Shown piece after piece: positions 1 through 7,472 of a stretch of 12,395 nt of DNA (positions are counted from its first letter, which is position 1; each line of letters starts with the position of its first letter). This DNA comes from an uncultured Rivibacter sp. (GTDB lineage: Bacteria; Pseudomonadota; Gammaproteobacteria; Burkholderiales; Burkholderiaceae): assembly GCA_946481025.1 (NCBI GenBank), contig CAMLNA010000126.1:1-12395 (forward strand), given 5' to 3'. The translations under genes were made by a program, and so were the position numbers. The notes under the pieces were generated by a model that made no database searches, had not been told where the DNA came from, and worked only from the letters and a program-made list of their open reading frames with translations.

Positions 1-104
1 TCGCCTTTCTTGAGGTCGGGCTTCGCGGCGGGCTTGGTCTCGGCGGCGGAAGCCGGGGCCGCCACGGCGGCAGCCAGGAGCACGGAGGCGATGATCTTCA
101 TCAT
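1..104 (-). CDS. Secreted c-type cytochrome, N-terminal fragment (cut by window edge)
   Basis: Only the first 34 codons are inside the window. They start with two consecutive ATG codons (102-104 and 99-101) and encode a classic Sec signal peptide: MMK, then a hydrophobic stretch [14 protein letters not shown], then ASA-A as the likely signal-peptidase site near residues 17-20. The mature start is rich in Lys, Pro and Ala and reads KPDLKKG, as is common just before the first haem region of small periplasmic cytochromes c (c4/c5 type). The CXXCH motif would lie off the left edge and is not seen. A c-type cytochrome divergent from engB is a familiar betaproteobacterial arrangement, and this supports the call. 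The existence of a secreted protein is well supported; the cytochrome identity is inference from signal peptide, mature N-terminus and neighbour. Confidence 0.6.
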   Translation of the reverse strand, partial: MMKIIASVLLAAAVAAPASAAETKPAAKPDLKKG

Positions 105-122
105 GGTGGGCTTGGGCGGTTC

Positions 123-149
123 TTGTGCAAAACCCGCGGATTTTACAAT
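123..149 (+). promoter_or_regulatory. Candidate engB promoter, possibly giving a leaderless mRNA
   Basis: A TACAAT -10-like hexamer lies at 144-149, and a weak -35-like TTGTGC lies at 123-128 with a short 15-bp spacer. The -10 box ends only five bases before the engB ATG at 155, so transcription starting the usual 6-7 bases downstream would begin at or next to the A of the start codon. No Shine-Dalgarno sequence is visible before that ATG, which agrees with a leaderless transcript. The -10 match is good and the -35 is poor. Confidence 0.35.
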
Positions 150-154
150 GCCCC

Positions 155-865
155 ATGACCGCGCCCGCCTCCCCCCAGCTCCCCCGACATCAGACACCCT
201 CGCCCGAGGCCCGCGCAGCGCTGGCCTGGATGCACACGGCGCGCTTCCTGACCACCGGCTCGCAACTGCATCACCTGCCGGTCACCGAGCTGCCCGAGAT
301 CGCCTTCGTGGGACGCTCCAACGCCGGCAAGTCCAGCGCGATCAACACGCTCACGCAGCAGCGGCAGCTCGCCTTCGCCTCCAAGACGCCGGGACGCACC
401 CAGCACGTCAACCTGTTCGAGCTGGGCCCGAAGGAGGGCGCGCAGGCGCTGCTGGCCGACCTGCCGGGCTACGGCTATGCCAAGGTCGAGCGCGCCGCCA
501 AGCTGCGCTGGCAGGAGGTGATGGCCGAATACCTGGAAGTGCGCCGCAACCTCGCAGGCGTGGTGCAGATGGTCGATTCACGTCACGGCTTCACCGACCT
601 CGACCGCCAGCTGCTGGGCTTCCTCGCCCCGCGCGTGGGCACCGGCGAGGTGAAGCTGCTGGTGCTGCTCACCAAGGCCGACAAGCTCAACCGCAAGGAG
701 TCGGCCCAGGCGCTGCGCGATGCGCAGGCGGTGCTCGGCGAGGTGGCCACCGACGAGGCCGACGTGGGCGTGACGCTGTTTTCGGCACTCAACAAGACCG
801 GTGTCGAGGACGTGGCCCAGACGCTGCGTGCCTGGGTGCCGGCGCCGCCGGCCGCCGCGGCGTAG
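155..865 (+). CDS. engB: Ribosome biogenesis GTP-binding protein EngB (YihA/YsxC)
   Basis: This is a cytosolic TRAFAC-class GTPase that acts in late assembly of the large ribosomal subunit. The 236-residue product carries all G motifs: G1 GRSNAGKSS (residues 53-61), the G2 region TPGRTQ (78-83), G3 DLPG (102-105) followed by YGYAK as is typical of EngB, G4 TKAD (173-176) and G5 SAL (210-212). The ATG at 155 is preferred over a GTG at 125, because the ten extra residues resemble nothing in the family and the GTG would lie within the candidate promoter. The N-terminal extension before about residue 25 and the Ala/Pro-rich tail ([10 protein letters not shown]) are variable in this family. The length is slightly above the usual 200-220. 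The gene is divergent from the cytochrome gene. No strong terminator follows; a weak hairpin lies at 872-897. Confidence 0.96.
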   Translation: MTAPASPQLPRHQTPSPEARAALAWMHTARFLTTGSQLHHLPVTELPEIAFVGRSNAGKSSAINTLTQQRQLAFASKTPGRTQHVNLFELGPKEGAQALLADLPGYGYAKVERAAKLRWQEVMAEYLEVRRNLAGVVQMVDSRHGFTDLDRQLLGFLAPRVGTGEVKLLVLLTKADKLNRKESAQALRDAQAVLGEVATDEADVGVTLFSALNKTGVEDVAQTLRAWVPAPPAAAA

Positions 866-903
866 CCGCAAGCCACCACGACTTCTGGGTGGTAGGCGCG
901 CAA

Positions 904-927
904 CAGCCGCGCCTGTTCATGCGGCTG
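904..927 (+). other. GC-rich hairpin in the engB-gdx intergenic region
   Basis: The 101 bp between engB and gdx hold a perfect 7-bp stem, CAGCCGC (904-910) with GCGGCTG (921-927), around a 10-base loop. A weaker stem, ACCAC (875-879) with GTGGT (889-893), lies nearer the engB stop. Neither is followed by a T-run, so neither is a good intrinsic terminator. They could shape the gdx leader, but they do not match the guanidine riboswitch classes I know. Confidence 0.3.
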
Positions 928-966
928 CCTAGACTGCGCGCCTTTGCCACTGCCGCGAGCCACCTC

Positions 967-1302
967 ATGAACCTGTCCAACTCCCAAGCCTGGCTGCTGC
1001 TGGTGATCGCCGGGCTGCTCGAAACGGTGTGGGCCATCGGGCTCAAGTACACCGACGGGTTCTCGCGCTGGCTGCCCAGCAGCATCGTGATCGTCGCGAT
1101 GGTGGTCAGCGTGGTGCTGCTGGGCCTGGCGATGCGCGACCTGCCGGCCGGCACCGCCTACGCGGTGTGGGTCGGCATCGGCGCCGCCGGGGCGGTGATC
1201 GCCGGCATCGTGCTGCTGGGCGAGCCGGCCACCCTGGCGAGGCTGGCCTGCGTGGGCCTGATCGTGGCGGGCGTCATCGGCCTGAAGCTCGTCCACGCCT
1301 GA
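967..1302 (+). CDS. gdx: Guanidinium exporter of the SMR family (Gdx/SugE)
   Basis: This 111-residue inner-membrane protein has four predicted transmembrane helices (about 8-25, 36-55, 62-83 and 88-108), the usual size for the small multidrug resistance family. Gdx members work as antiparallel dimers exchanging guanidinium for protons. The residues that mark this subtype are present with a constant offset of six from Gdx-Clo: Glu19 (E13), Trp22 (W16), Ser48 (S42), Tyr65 (Y59) and Trp68 (W62). The EmrE-type drug-export signature is absent, so a guanidinium exporter is more likely than a quaternary-ammonium pump. The start is the ATG that opens [12 protein letters not shown]; there is no clear Shine-Dalgarno sequence. 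The frame stays open for a long way upstream across engB, but that part is out of frame with EngB and is not coding. Older literature calls the gene sugE. Confidence 0.93.
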   Translation: MNLSNSQAWLLLVIAGLLETVWAIGLKYTDGFSRWLPSSIVIVAMVVSVVLLGLAMRDLPAGTAYAVWVGIGAAGAVIAGIVLLGEPATLARLACVGLIVAGVIGLKLVHA

Positions 1303-1450
1303 AATCCACCCCCCATCCGAAGGGGCGGTCGCCCGGGGATCCTTCTCGTTCATTCGCGGGGGGATGGGTGCTGTTTGTCGCGGGCTGGCGGTAAGCTCGC
1401 GCAACTTGAGTCCGCCTGCGTGCGGGCCCGTCACTCCCTCGGCGTTTCGC

Positions 1451-3562
1451 ATGTACGAAGCTCATTTCGGGCTGAAGGAACCCCCCTTCCAGCTGAACCC
1501 TGACCCGGCTTTCTATTTCGACAGCCGCGGGCACAGCAATGCACTCGCCTACCTGAAGTTCGGCGTCTACCAGGGCGAGGGCTTCATCGTCGTGACCGGC
1601 GACATCGGCGCCGGCAAGACCACGCTCGTGCGCACCATGCTGGCCGGGCTCGAGAGCGAGGACATCGTCGCGGCGCAGGTGGTCAGCACCCAGCTCGACC
1701 CCAGCGAGCTGCTCCAGGCCGTGCTCACCGCGTTCGGCGTGCCGGCCCCGCAGGGTGCTTCGAAGGCGCAGCTGATCGCGTCGCTCGAAGGCTTTCTCAC
1801 CGCGCTGGCCGCGAGCAACCGCCGCGCGCTGCTGATCGTCGACGAAGCGCAGAACCTGAGCCTGGCCGCGATCGAAGAGCTGCGCATGCTGTCGAACTTC
1901 CAGCTCGAGCGGCATGCGCTGCTGCAGAGCTTCCTGATCGGCCAGCCCGAGCTGCGGCGCATGCTCGAGTCGCCGTCGATGGAGCAGTTCCGCCAGCGCG
2001 TCATCGCCTCGTGCCACCTGGGGCCGCTCGACGCGGGCGAGACCCGCTCGTACATCGAGCACCGCCTCAGGCGTGCCGGCTGGACCGACACGCCGTCGTT
2101 TGCCGACGGCGCTTTCGAAGAGATCCACCGCTGGACCGCCGGCGTTCCGCGCCGCATCAACCTGCTGTGCAACCGGCTGCTGCTCGGGGCGTTCCTGTCC
2201 AACGACAACAACGTCGACGAGGCCACGGTGCGCGCCGCGGCCAACGAGATCCGCGGCGAGGTGGGCGAGTCCGTCAACCCGGTGGCCCGCGTGGTGAGCA
2301 GCAACGGGGCTGCCGCGCCGGCTGCGCAGCCCCGCAGCGCCGCCACGGCACTGCCGCCGGCCGCTGCGCTGCTGGGCGCCGAAGACATGGTCCGCCGCCG
2401 TGTGCGCGGACCGCTGCCGGAACTGGCCAACCCGATCGTGCTGCTCACGCAGACGCCGGCCGACTACCTGAAGGCCGTCGCGCTGTCGCAGGGGCTCGAG
2501 GCCAAGCGCCAGTACGCGCTGCCGCCCACGCTGATCGTGCACACCGGCGCAGAAGAAGGCGTGCATTCGGTCGAGGACGTGATGGAGGTGCTGAACTTCC
2601 CGATCCTCGACCTGCAGTTCGTCGCCACCGGCCGGCATGGTTTCGCCGACCACGCGGCGAGCACGCTGTGCGCGTTCTCGCACGTGATCGACGAATACGC
2701 CCCGCGCGCCGTGCTGGCCATGGGCTCCAGCGACGCGCTGCTGGCCTGCAGCCTGGTGGCGCGCAAGCGCGGCCTGCCGCTGGCGCGCTTCGACGCCGGG
2801 TCACGCCAGCAGATCGTCGGCAGCGAAGCCGGCACGGAGCTCAACTCGGTGCTGCTCGACCGCATCGCCGACGTGCTCTACACCGACCGCCTGAGCGTGC
2901 ACTACGCGCTGTACCGGGAGGGCGTGCCGTCCGACCGCATCCACTTCGTGGGCGACCTGGCCGGCAACGTGCTGCGCCAGCTGGCCGAGCACCTGGTGCC
3001 GCCCGAGGTGACCCTGCGCCGTGCCGGCATGAAAGACGTGACCATGCCGTCGGCTGCCGGCTTCCTGCTGCTGGCGCCCGGCGTGCTGGCGCAGCAGGCC
3101 GGCGGCGACGACACCACCAGCCTCATGAAGGTGGTGTGCGCGGCGGCGGCCGAGGTGCCGGTGATCTGGCTGGTGAGCGCGGCCGAGCAGGCGCAGATCG
3201 ATGGCGGCGGCTGGGCCAGGCAGCTCCTCGATGCGCAGGTTGTCGTGCTGCCGGCGCTGGGCTATCTCGAACGCGTGGGGCTGCTGCGCGCCGCCACCTG
3301 CGTGATCACCAGCGACGTGGAGCTGAGCGAAGAGGCCAAGGTGCTGAGCGTGCCCAGCATCGACCTGACGCAGCTGCGCAGTGCGGGCCGCCCGGTCGAG
3401 CAGTTGCAACGCTGGCTGCGCGAGGCGCTCATGCGCCACGGCGAGCGCGACGACGCGGTGGCCTGGGACGCCGAGGTGGTCAACCGCGTGGCCGACCACC
3501 TGCGCCGCTGGCTGCGCCGCTCCGTCGCCGAACGCAACCAGGCCACCGACAAGGTGCGCTGA
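1451..3562 (+). CDS. ExeA/PEP-CTERM-type AAA ATPase fused to a degenerate WecB-like epimerase domain
   Basis: The protein has 703 residues in two parts. Residues 1-270 match secretion/exopolysaccharide ATPases of the ExeA (GspA) and PEP-CTERM-locus type: the MYEAHFGLKEPPF start, Walker A GDIGAGKT (50-57), Walker B LLIVDEAQN (127-135), GQPELRRML (164-172), FRQRV (180-184) and the sensor-2-like GVPRRINLLCNR (231-242). An Ala/Pro-rich linker spans about 276-325. Residues about 327-690 follow the fold pattern of non-hydrolysing UDP-GlcNAc 2-epimerases (WecB): AVLAMGSSDALLA (420-432), FDAGSR (447-452, for VEAGLR), TELN...DRIADVLYTD (462-479), YREGVPSDRIHFVGD (488-502) and a late LSEEA. The catalytic Arg of the EEANR segment is Ser466 here, and the GHRREN and GGIQEE substrate motifs are missing, so epimerase activity is unlikely. 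The ATG at 1451 was chosen because it begins exactly at the conserved family start. No signal peptide or transmembrane helix is seen. It converges on the patatin gene. Its role is unknown; a sensing or regulatory part in envelope polysaccharide is inference. Confidence 0.88.
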   Translation: MYEAHFGLKEPPFQLNPDPAFYFDSRGHSNALAYLKFGVYQGEGFIVVTGDIGAGKTTLVRTMLAGLESEDIVAAQVVSTQLDPSELLQAVLTAFGVPAPQGASKAQLIASLEGFLTALAASNRRALLIVDEAQNLSLAAIEELRMLSNFQLERHALLQSFLIGQPELRRMLESPSMEQFRQRVIASCHLGPLDAGETRSYIEHRLRRAGWTDTPSFADGAFEEIHRWTAGVPRRINLLCNRLLLGAFLSNDNNVDEATVRAAANEIRGEVGESVNPVARVVSSNGAAAPAAQPRSAATALPPAAALLGAEDMVRRRVRGPLPELANPIVLLTQTPADYLKAVALSQGLEAKRQYALPPTLIVHTGAEEGVHSVEDVMEVLNFPILDLQFVATGRHGFADHAASTLCAFSHVIDEYAPRAVLAMGSSDALLACSLVARKRGLPLARFDAGSRQQIVGSEAGTELNSVLLDRIADVLYTDRLSVHYALYREGVPSDRIHFVGDLAGNVLRQLAEHLVPPEVTLRRAGMKDVTMPSAAGFLLLAPGVLAQQAGGDDTTSLMKVVCAAAAEVPVIWLVSAAEQAQIDGGGWARQLLDAQVVVLPALGYLERVGLLRAATCVITSDVELSEEAKVLSVPSIDLTQLRSAGRPVEQLQRWLREALMRHGERDDAVAWDAEVVNRVADHLRRWLRRSVAERNQATDKVR

Positions 3563-3574
3563 ACAACCTCGCGG

Positions 3575-5848
3575 TCAGGGCCGGCCGAGGAACAGGTACA
3601 CGCCGTGGTCGCCCCGCGGCGCATGCACGAAGCCGAGGTACAGCGGCCCGATGCCGGTGTCGGCACCCAGGAAGATGCTGCTGCCGTAGCGCAGGTCGCC
3701 GACGTCCATGCTGGAGCGGCTGCTCCAGGCGTTGCCCGCCTCGAACGTGGCGCCGGCAAAGAAGCCGCGCGTCAGCGCGGGCGGCGTGAGCCTCGCGTAG
3801 TAGCTCACGCGCCCGAAGGCGAGGTAGTTGCCTTCGACCTGGCCGGGCAGGTAACCCGACAGCTGCTGGAAGCCGCCCAGCGTGTAGCGCCCCCGGCCCA
3901 CGGCGGTGGGCACGTTGGCCTGCTGCCAGCGCCCCAGCACGTTGAAGGTGTGGCGGCCGAAGGTGCGCGCATAGCTGCCCTCGCCTTCGAAGTTGACGAG
4001 CCTTTTCTCCTCGCCGTTCGAGGGCTTCTGCCGGCCCAGCACGGTGGACAGCGTGAAGCGGTAGCCGCTTTGCGTGAAGTAGGCGTAGTCGAGCTGGTCC
4101 ACCGCCAGCGCGAGCCGCACGCCGGTCTCGCGGCTGGTGACCACCTGGTCGGCCTGGGGGTTCGAGAACGACACGAGTTCGGGTGAATCGCGCAGCGCGG
4201 TGAACACCAGCCCGCCGCGCAGTTCGCCCCAGCGGCCCCACGGCTGCCCGAGGTCGATGCCCAGGCGGCCCACCGTGTGGCGGTAGCGCCCGTCCTCTCG
4301 GCCGTCGGTGTAGACCGGGTAGCTGCGCCGGCTGGCGTCGCCATAGGTCGAAACGAACCAGTCGTTGGTCTGGCCGATCGGGTGATACCACTCGGTGAAC
4401 CAGCGCGGCCGCTCGCCGACCTGGACGCGGTTGCGCCACTCGCTGCCATTGGCGTCGATCCAGTGGCGGTTGTGGGCGATCTTGAGATTGAACGCGCTGC
4501 GGCCGCGGAAGTCGGTGAACATGTCCAGCCCGATGCGGAAGTAGTTCGGGCCCCAGGACTTGTCCTCCAGGTCGAACACCAGGCCGTCGCCTTCGGCCGT
4601 GTTGACGAGGTGGTAGTCGGCGCGCACGTAGTCGCCGGTGGCGGCCAGGCGACGCGCATCGCGCTCGGCGGCAGCGGTGTCGAAGGGCTGGCCGGGTCTG
4701 CTTTCGAGCTGCCCGGCAAAGCGTTGCGGGTTGGTGGTCTCGCTGCCCTCGAATTCGACGAAGTTCAGCATCGCCACCGGCTGGCCGGTGGCGGGCCGTG
4801 AGGCCGCCCAGGCCAGATACGCCTCCGGCTCGAGAGACAGGCGTGCCAGCTGGGCGCTGCGCGACTCGGTGTGCGACTCGCCGGCGGCGATGAGCTCGCG
4901 CGTCCTCGCGAAGTCGCCCGAGGTCAGTTCGCCGAGCTGGGGTGTCAGCAGCACGTCGCGTTCGGTCAGCGTCTTCAGGCTGCGCTGCACGTTCTGCTCG
5001 GTGAGGATGTTGATCATCTGCGTGGTCACGCCCAGCAGCGAGCCCAGGGTTTCGCGCGGTGCCAGCGGCGTGCCGATGTTGACGGCGATCACGATGTCGG
5101 CACCCATCTCGCGCGCCACGTCGACCGGGAGGTTGTTGACCAGGCCACCGTCGCCCAGGATGTGTTCGTTCACCTCGATGGGCGCGAAGACACCGGGCAC
5201 CGACATCGACGAGCGCAGCGCGAGCGCCAGGTCGCCGCTCTTGAGCACCCGGGCTTCGCCGGTTTCCATGTCGGTGGACACGGCGCGAAACGGGATCGGC
5301 AGCGCATCGAAGTCGCTGGTGTTGCGCACCGGCAGCGTGTAGCGCCGCAGCAGCACCTCCAGCCCCCGGCTCGACAGCGTGCCCAGCGGCACGCGCAGCT
5401 CGCCGTCGCGCATGCCGATCTCGAGCACCGGCGAGACCTCGAAGTCCTCTTCCTTGCGGCGCTGCGACAGCTCCTGCCGCTCCACGCGGCTGGCGAACAC
5501 GCCGTCCCAATGGACCTTGAGCAGTTCATGCTCGATCTGCTCGGCGCTCATGCCGCTGGCATACAGCCCGCCGATGATGGCGCCCATGGACGTGCCGGCG
5601 ATCACGTCGATCGGCACGCGGTTGCGTTCGAGCACCTTGAGCACGCCCACGTGCGCCAGGCCGCGCGCGCCGCCGCCCGAAAGCACCAGGCCGATGCGAG
5701 GGCGGCCGGGCGGCACGACGGGCCGGACGGGCCCGGCAGCCGTCGAGGCCCTTGCGCCGGCGGTCTGGGCAGGTTGGGCATGGGCAGGGGCCGCCCACCA
5801 AAGGGTCGCGGCGATGGCGGCGCAAAGCAGAAGGGACGCAGGGTGCAT
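3575..5848 (-). CDS. Patatin-like phospholipase with POTRA and outer-membrane barrel (type Vd, PlpD-like)
   Basis: The 757-residue protein has four parts. A signal peptide covers residues 1-24 (cleavage after AHA). A patatin domain (about 50-340) has the oxyanion loop GGGARG (58-63), nucleophile motif GTSMG with Ser87, the SSMSVPGVF segment and the catalytic DGG (233-235). A single POTRA-like domain covers about 358-430. A C-terminal beta-barrel of the bacterial surface antigen type (about 435-757) is rich in alternating aromatic strands and ends in VYLFLGRP. This is the layout of type Vd autotransporters such as Pseudomonas PlpD, a phospholipase carried to the surface by its own barrel. All catalytic residues are present, so it should be active on phospholipids. 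It starts 39 bp after the stop of the Wzi-like gene and is probably co-transcribed with it. No Shine-Dalgarno sequence is obvious. The stop codons of this gene and the convergent ATPase gene are 12 bp apart with no clear terminator. Whether the lipase is released or stays anchored cannot be told. Confidence 0.93.
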   Translation of the reverse strand: MHPASLLLCAAIAATLWWAAPAHAQPAQTAGARASTAAGPVRPVVPPGRPRIGLVLSGGGARGLAHVGVLKVLERNRVPIDVIAGTSMGAIIGGLYASGMSAEQIEHELLKVHWDGVFASRVERQELSQRRKEEDFEVSPVLEIGMRDGELRVPLGTLSSRGLEVLLRRYTLPVRNTSDFDALPIPFRAVSTDMETGEARVLKSGDLALALRSSMSVPGVFAPIEVNEHILGDGGLVNNLPVDVAREMGADIVIAVNIGTPLAPRETLGSLLGVTTQMINILTEQNVQRSLKTLTERDVLLTPQLGELTSGDFARTRELIAAGESHTESRSAQLARLSLEPEAYLAWAASRPATGQPVAMLNFVEFEGSETTNPQRFAGQLESRPGQPFDTAAAERDARRLAATGDYVRADYHLVNTAEGDGLVFDLEDKSWGPNYFRIGLDMFTDFRGRSAFNLKIAHNRHWIDANGSEWRNRVQVGERPRWFTEWYHPIGQTNDWFVSTYGDASRRSYPVYTDGREDGRYRHTVGRLGIDLGQPWGRWGELRGGLVFTALRDSPELVSFSNPQADQVVTSRETGVRLALAVDQLDYAYFTQSGYRFTLSTVLGRQKPSNGEEKRLVNFEGEGSYARTFGRHTFNVLGRWQQANVPTAVGRGRYTLGGFQQLSGYLPGQVEGNYLAFGRVSYYARLTPPALTRGFFAGATFEAGNAWSSRSSMDVGDLRYGSSIFLGADTGIGPLYLGFVHAPRGDHGVYLFLGRP

Positions 5849-5887
5849 AGGCCCGCATTCTGCGTTGTCATCGAGCGGCCGCGCCCT

Positions 5888-7405
5888 TCAGCGGAGGGTG
5901 TCGAACGGCAGCTCGATGCCGGCCTGCAGCCCGACACTGCGGCGCGGTCCGGCGGCATATCGCTGCACCGAAAAGGCGGCATGCCAGCGCAGCCCCGAGC
6001 CAGCGGCTTCGCCCTGTGCTCGCAACAAGGCACCGTCGAGCCGGCCAGTGTGCCCATAGGCGGTGTTGATGGCTTCGAAGCCGCGCTCGCCCAGCCAGGC
6101 CCGCCAGCCGCGGGCATGGAAGCGCAGGCCGTGGCCGTGGTCGGGCAGCACCCAGGACAGGCCGGCGCTCAGTGAGCGGCCGCCTCCACCGATGAAGGCG
6201 CCGATCGGCAGCCCCTGGTGGTAGTGGCCCTGCGGGTAGGCGCTGTGCCGGTAGGCCGGGGCCGCGTGCCGCCCGTCGGCCATGCCCCACAGGCGGCCGA
6301 GTTCCGTGTCGCTGGCTTCGAGCGTGAACTCCAGCCGGTGTCCGGCGACAGGCTGCTTGGCCTGCACGCCGAAGGTGCCGATGAGGTGCGATGGCGATGC
6401 ATTGGCCTCGTCCTCGCCGACCAGCTGGCCATAGATCGCGAGGCTCGGGCCCATCAGGACCGGCGGCGACCAGCGCATGTCGATGCCGGCGAGTTCGTTG
6501 CTGGGGTCGGACTCGGTGGCCGGGTCGTCCACGTTGGAGTCGCCGGTCAAGGCGCGCCACAGCGAGCCGAAGCTGGTGGGCCGCCCGGCACCGCCCCAGT
6601 AGACGTAGCGGCTCGCACCCAGCTCGAGCCCGGGCAGCGGGCGGGCGCTCAGGCGCACGGTGAGCGTGTGGGTGCCTGACGGTTGATAGTGCTGCAGCCG
6701 GCCGATCGAAAACTCGTAGCTCCACGGCCCGATCCAGTTCAGCCAGGGCGACTCGAATGGCGTTTCCGCCGCACGGCGCAGCAGCAGTGCGGGGACCGCC
6801 GGCGCGGCGTTGGAAAGCACGGCGCTCGCATGCTGGCCGGGACCCCACCAGCGGTCCACCGCCGCCACGGCCGCCACGAAACCCGGGCCGTTGAAGGCGG
6901 CATAGCTGCCGTCGAGGGTGGCGCTGCCGTCCGGCGTGGCCAGCGGCTGCGCCACGCCGTTCACCTGCAGGCGCGCGGCCCACTCATCGCTCCCCTGTTG
7001 CCCGGCCACCGACACCTGCCCGCGGCCGCGCGCCGGCACCAGCGGGTCGGCCGCAGGATGGCGCGCACTGTTGAGCCGAAGCCCGAGCGTGACGGAGCGC
7101 GCACGCGCGCGTTGCAGCGCCCGTTTCACATGGGCGAGCGCTTCCTGGTCCTCGGGGTACAGGCCGGTGCAATCGCACCGGGCGATCGCGTCCTCCACCA
7201 GCGACACGGTCATCGGCCACGTGCCGAGTGACAGCTGCAGCACGCCGCGGTCGGCCAGCCAGGCCAGGTCGTCGCGCAGGCCCGGATCCCCGGCATCCAG
7301 CAGCGCGGGGCTGCCGGACCACGCGGGCAGCACGGCCAGGGCGCAAGGCAGGGCAATGCAGGTCGGAGCCGCGAAGCGGCGCAGTCGCTCGGAGAAGGCA
7401 GGCAT
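5888..7405 (-). CDS. Capsule assembly Wzi family outer-membrane protein
   Basis: The 505-residue protein is of the usual Wzi size. Wzi is an outer-membrane barrel with a periplasmic helical bundle that helps hold capsular polysaccharide on the cell surface. Visible family traits are a signal peptide (RLRR at 7-10, hydrophobic to about 29), the early GDPGLRDDLAWLADRGV (39-55) and TWP (62-64) segment typical of the N-terminal helical bundle, and DRWWGPG (184-190) followed by SAVLSNAAPAVPAL, the most conserved Wzi region. After that come alternating amphipathic strands to the end (IGLELPF-like close). I chose the ATG at 7405, which opens the signal peptide and has GGA just upstream, over a GTG at 7441. 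It lies 67 bp downstream of the DUF1631 gene and 39 bp upstream of the patatin gene. No capsule synthesis genes are in view, so the polysaccharide partner is unknown. The family call is good; the function is inferred from the family. Confidence 0.82.
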   Translation of the reverse strand: MPAFSERLRRFAAPTCIALPCALAVLPAWSGSPALLDAGDPGLRDDLAWLADRGVLQLSLGTWPMTVSLVEDAIARCDCTGLYPEDQEALAHVKRALQRARARSVTLGLRLNSARHPAADPLVPARGRGQVSVAGQQGSDEWAARLQVNGVAQPLATPDGSATLDGSYAAFNGPGFVAAVAAVDRWWGPGQHASAVLSNAAPAVPALLLRRAAETPFESPWLNWIGPWSYEFSIGRLQHYQPSGTHTLTVRLSARPLPGLELGASRYVYWGGAGRPTSFGSLWRALTGDSNVDDPATESDPSNELAGIDMRWSPPVLMGPSLAIYGQLVGEDEANASPSHLIGTFGVQAKQPVAGHRLEFTLEASDTELGRLWGMADGRHAAPAYRHSAYPQGHYHQGLPIGAFIGGGGRSLSAGLSWVLPDHGHGLRFHARGWRAWLGERGFEAINTAYGHTGRLDGALLRAQGEAAGSGLRWHAAFSVQRYAAGPRRSVGLQAGIELPFDTLR

Positions 7406-7472
7406 GGATCCGCGCCAAAGCGGCCGACCTTGCCACAGCACGCGTGCCCCGAAGCGCGCGCGTTACCCCCTG

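Noticed and set aside
125..154. Upstream GTG start for engB adding ten residues
   Set aside because: The added residues have no family counterpart and the GTG lies within the candidate promoter; the ATG at 155 is better.
866..966. Guanidine riboswitch before gdx
   Set aside because: No paired ACGR-loop hairpins (class II) and no conserved class I or III sequences; the only ACGA (878-881) is not in a proper tetraloop.
1312..1368. Inverted repeat CCCATCC/GGATGGG as a terminator after gdx
   Set aside because: Only 7 bp with a loop of about 43 bases and no T-run; likely chance in GC-rich DNA.
2011..3789. Long open frame on the plus strand inside the ATPase gene
   Set aside because: Arg/Ala/Pro/Gly-rich translation typical of an off-frame reading of GC-rich coding DNA; runs past the ATPase stop into the antisense of the patatin gene.
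3480..5510. Second long minus-strand frame within the patatin gene
   Set aside because: It overlaps the patatin frame throughout, is Arg/Ala/Gly/Pro-rich and has no recognisable motif.
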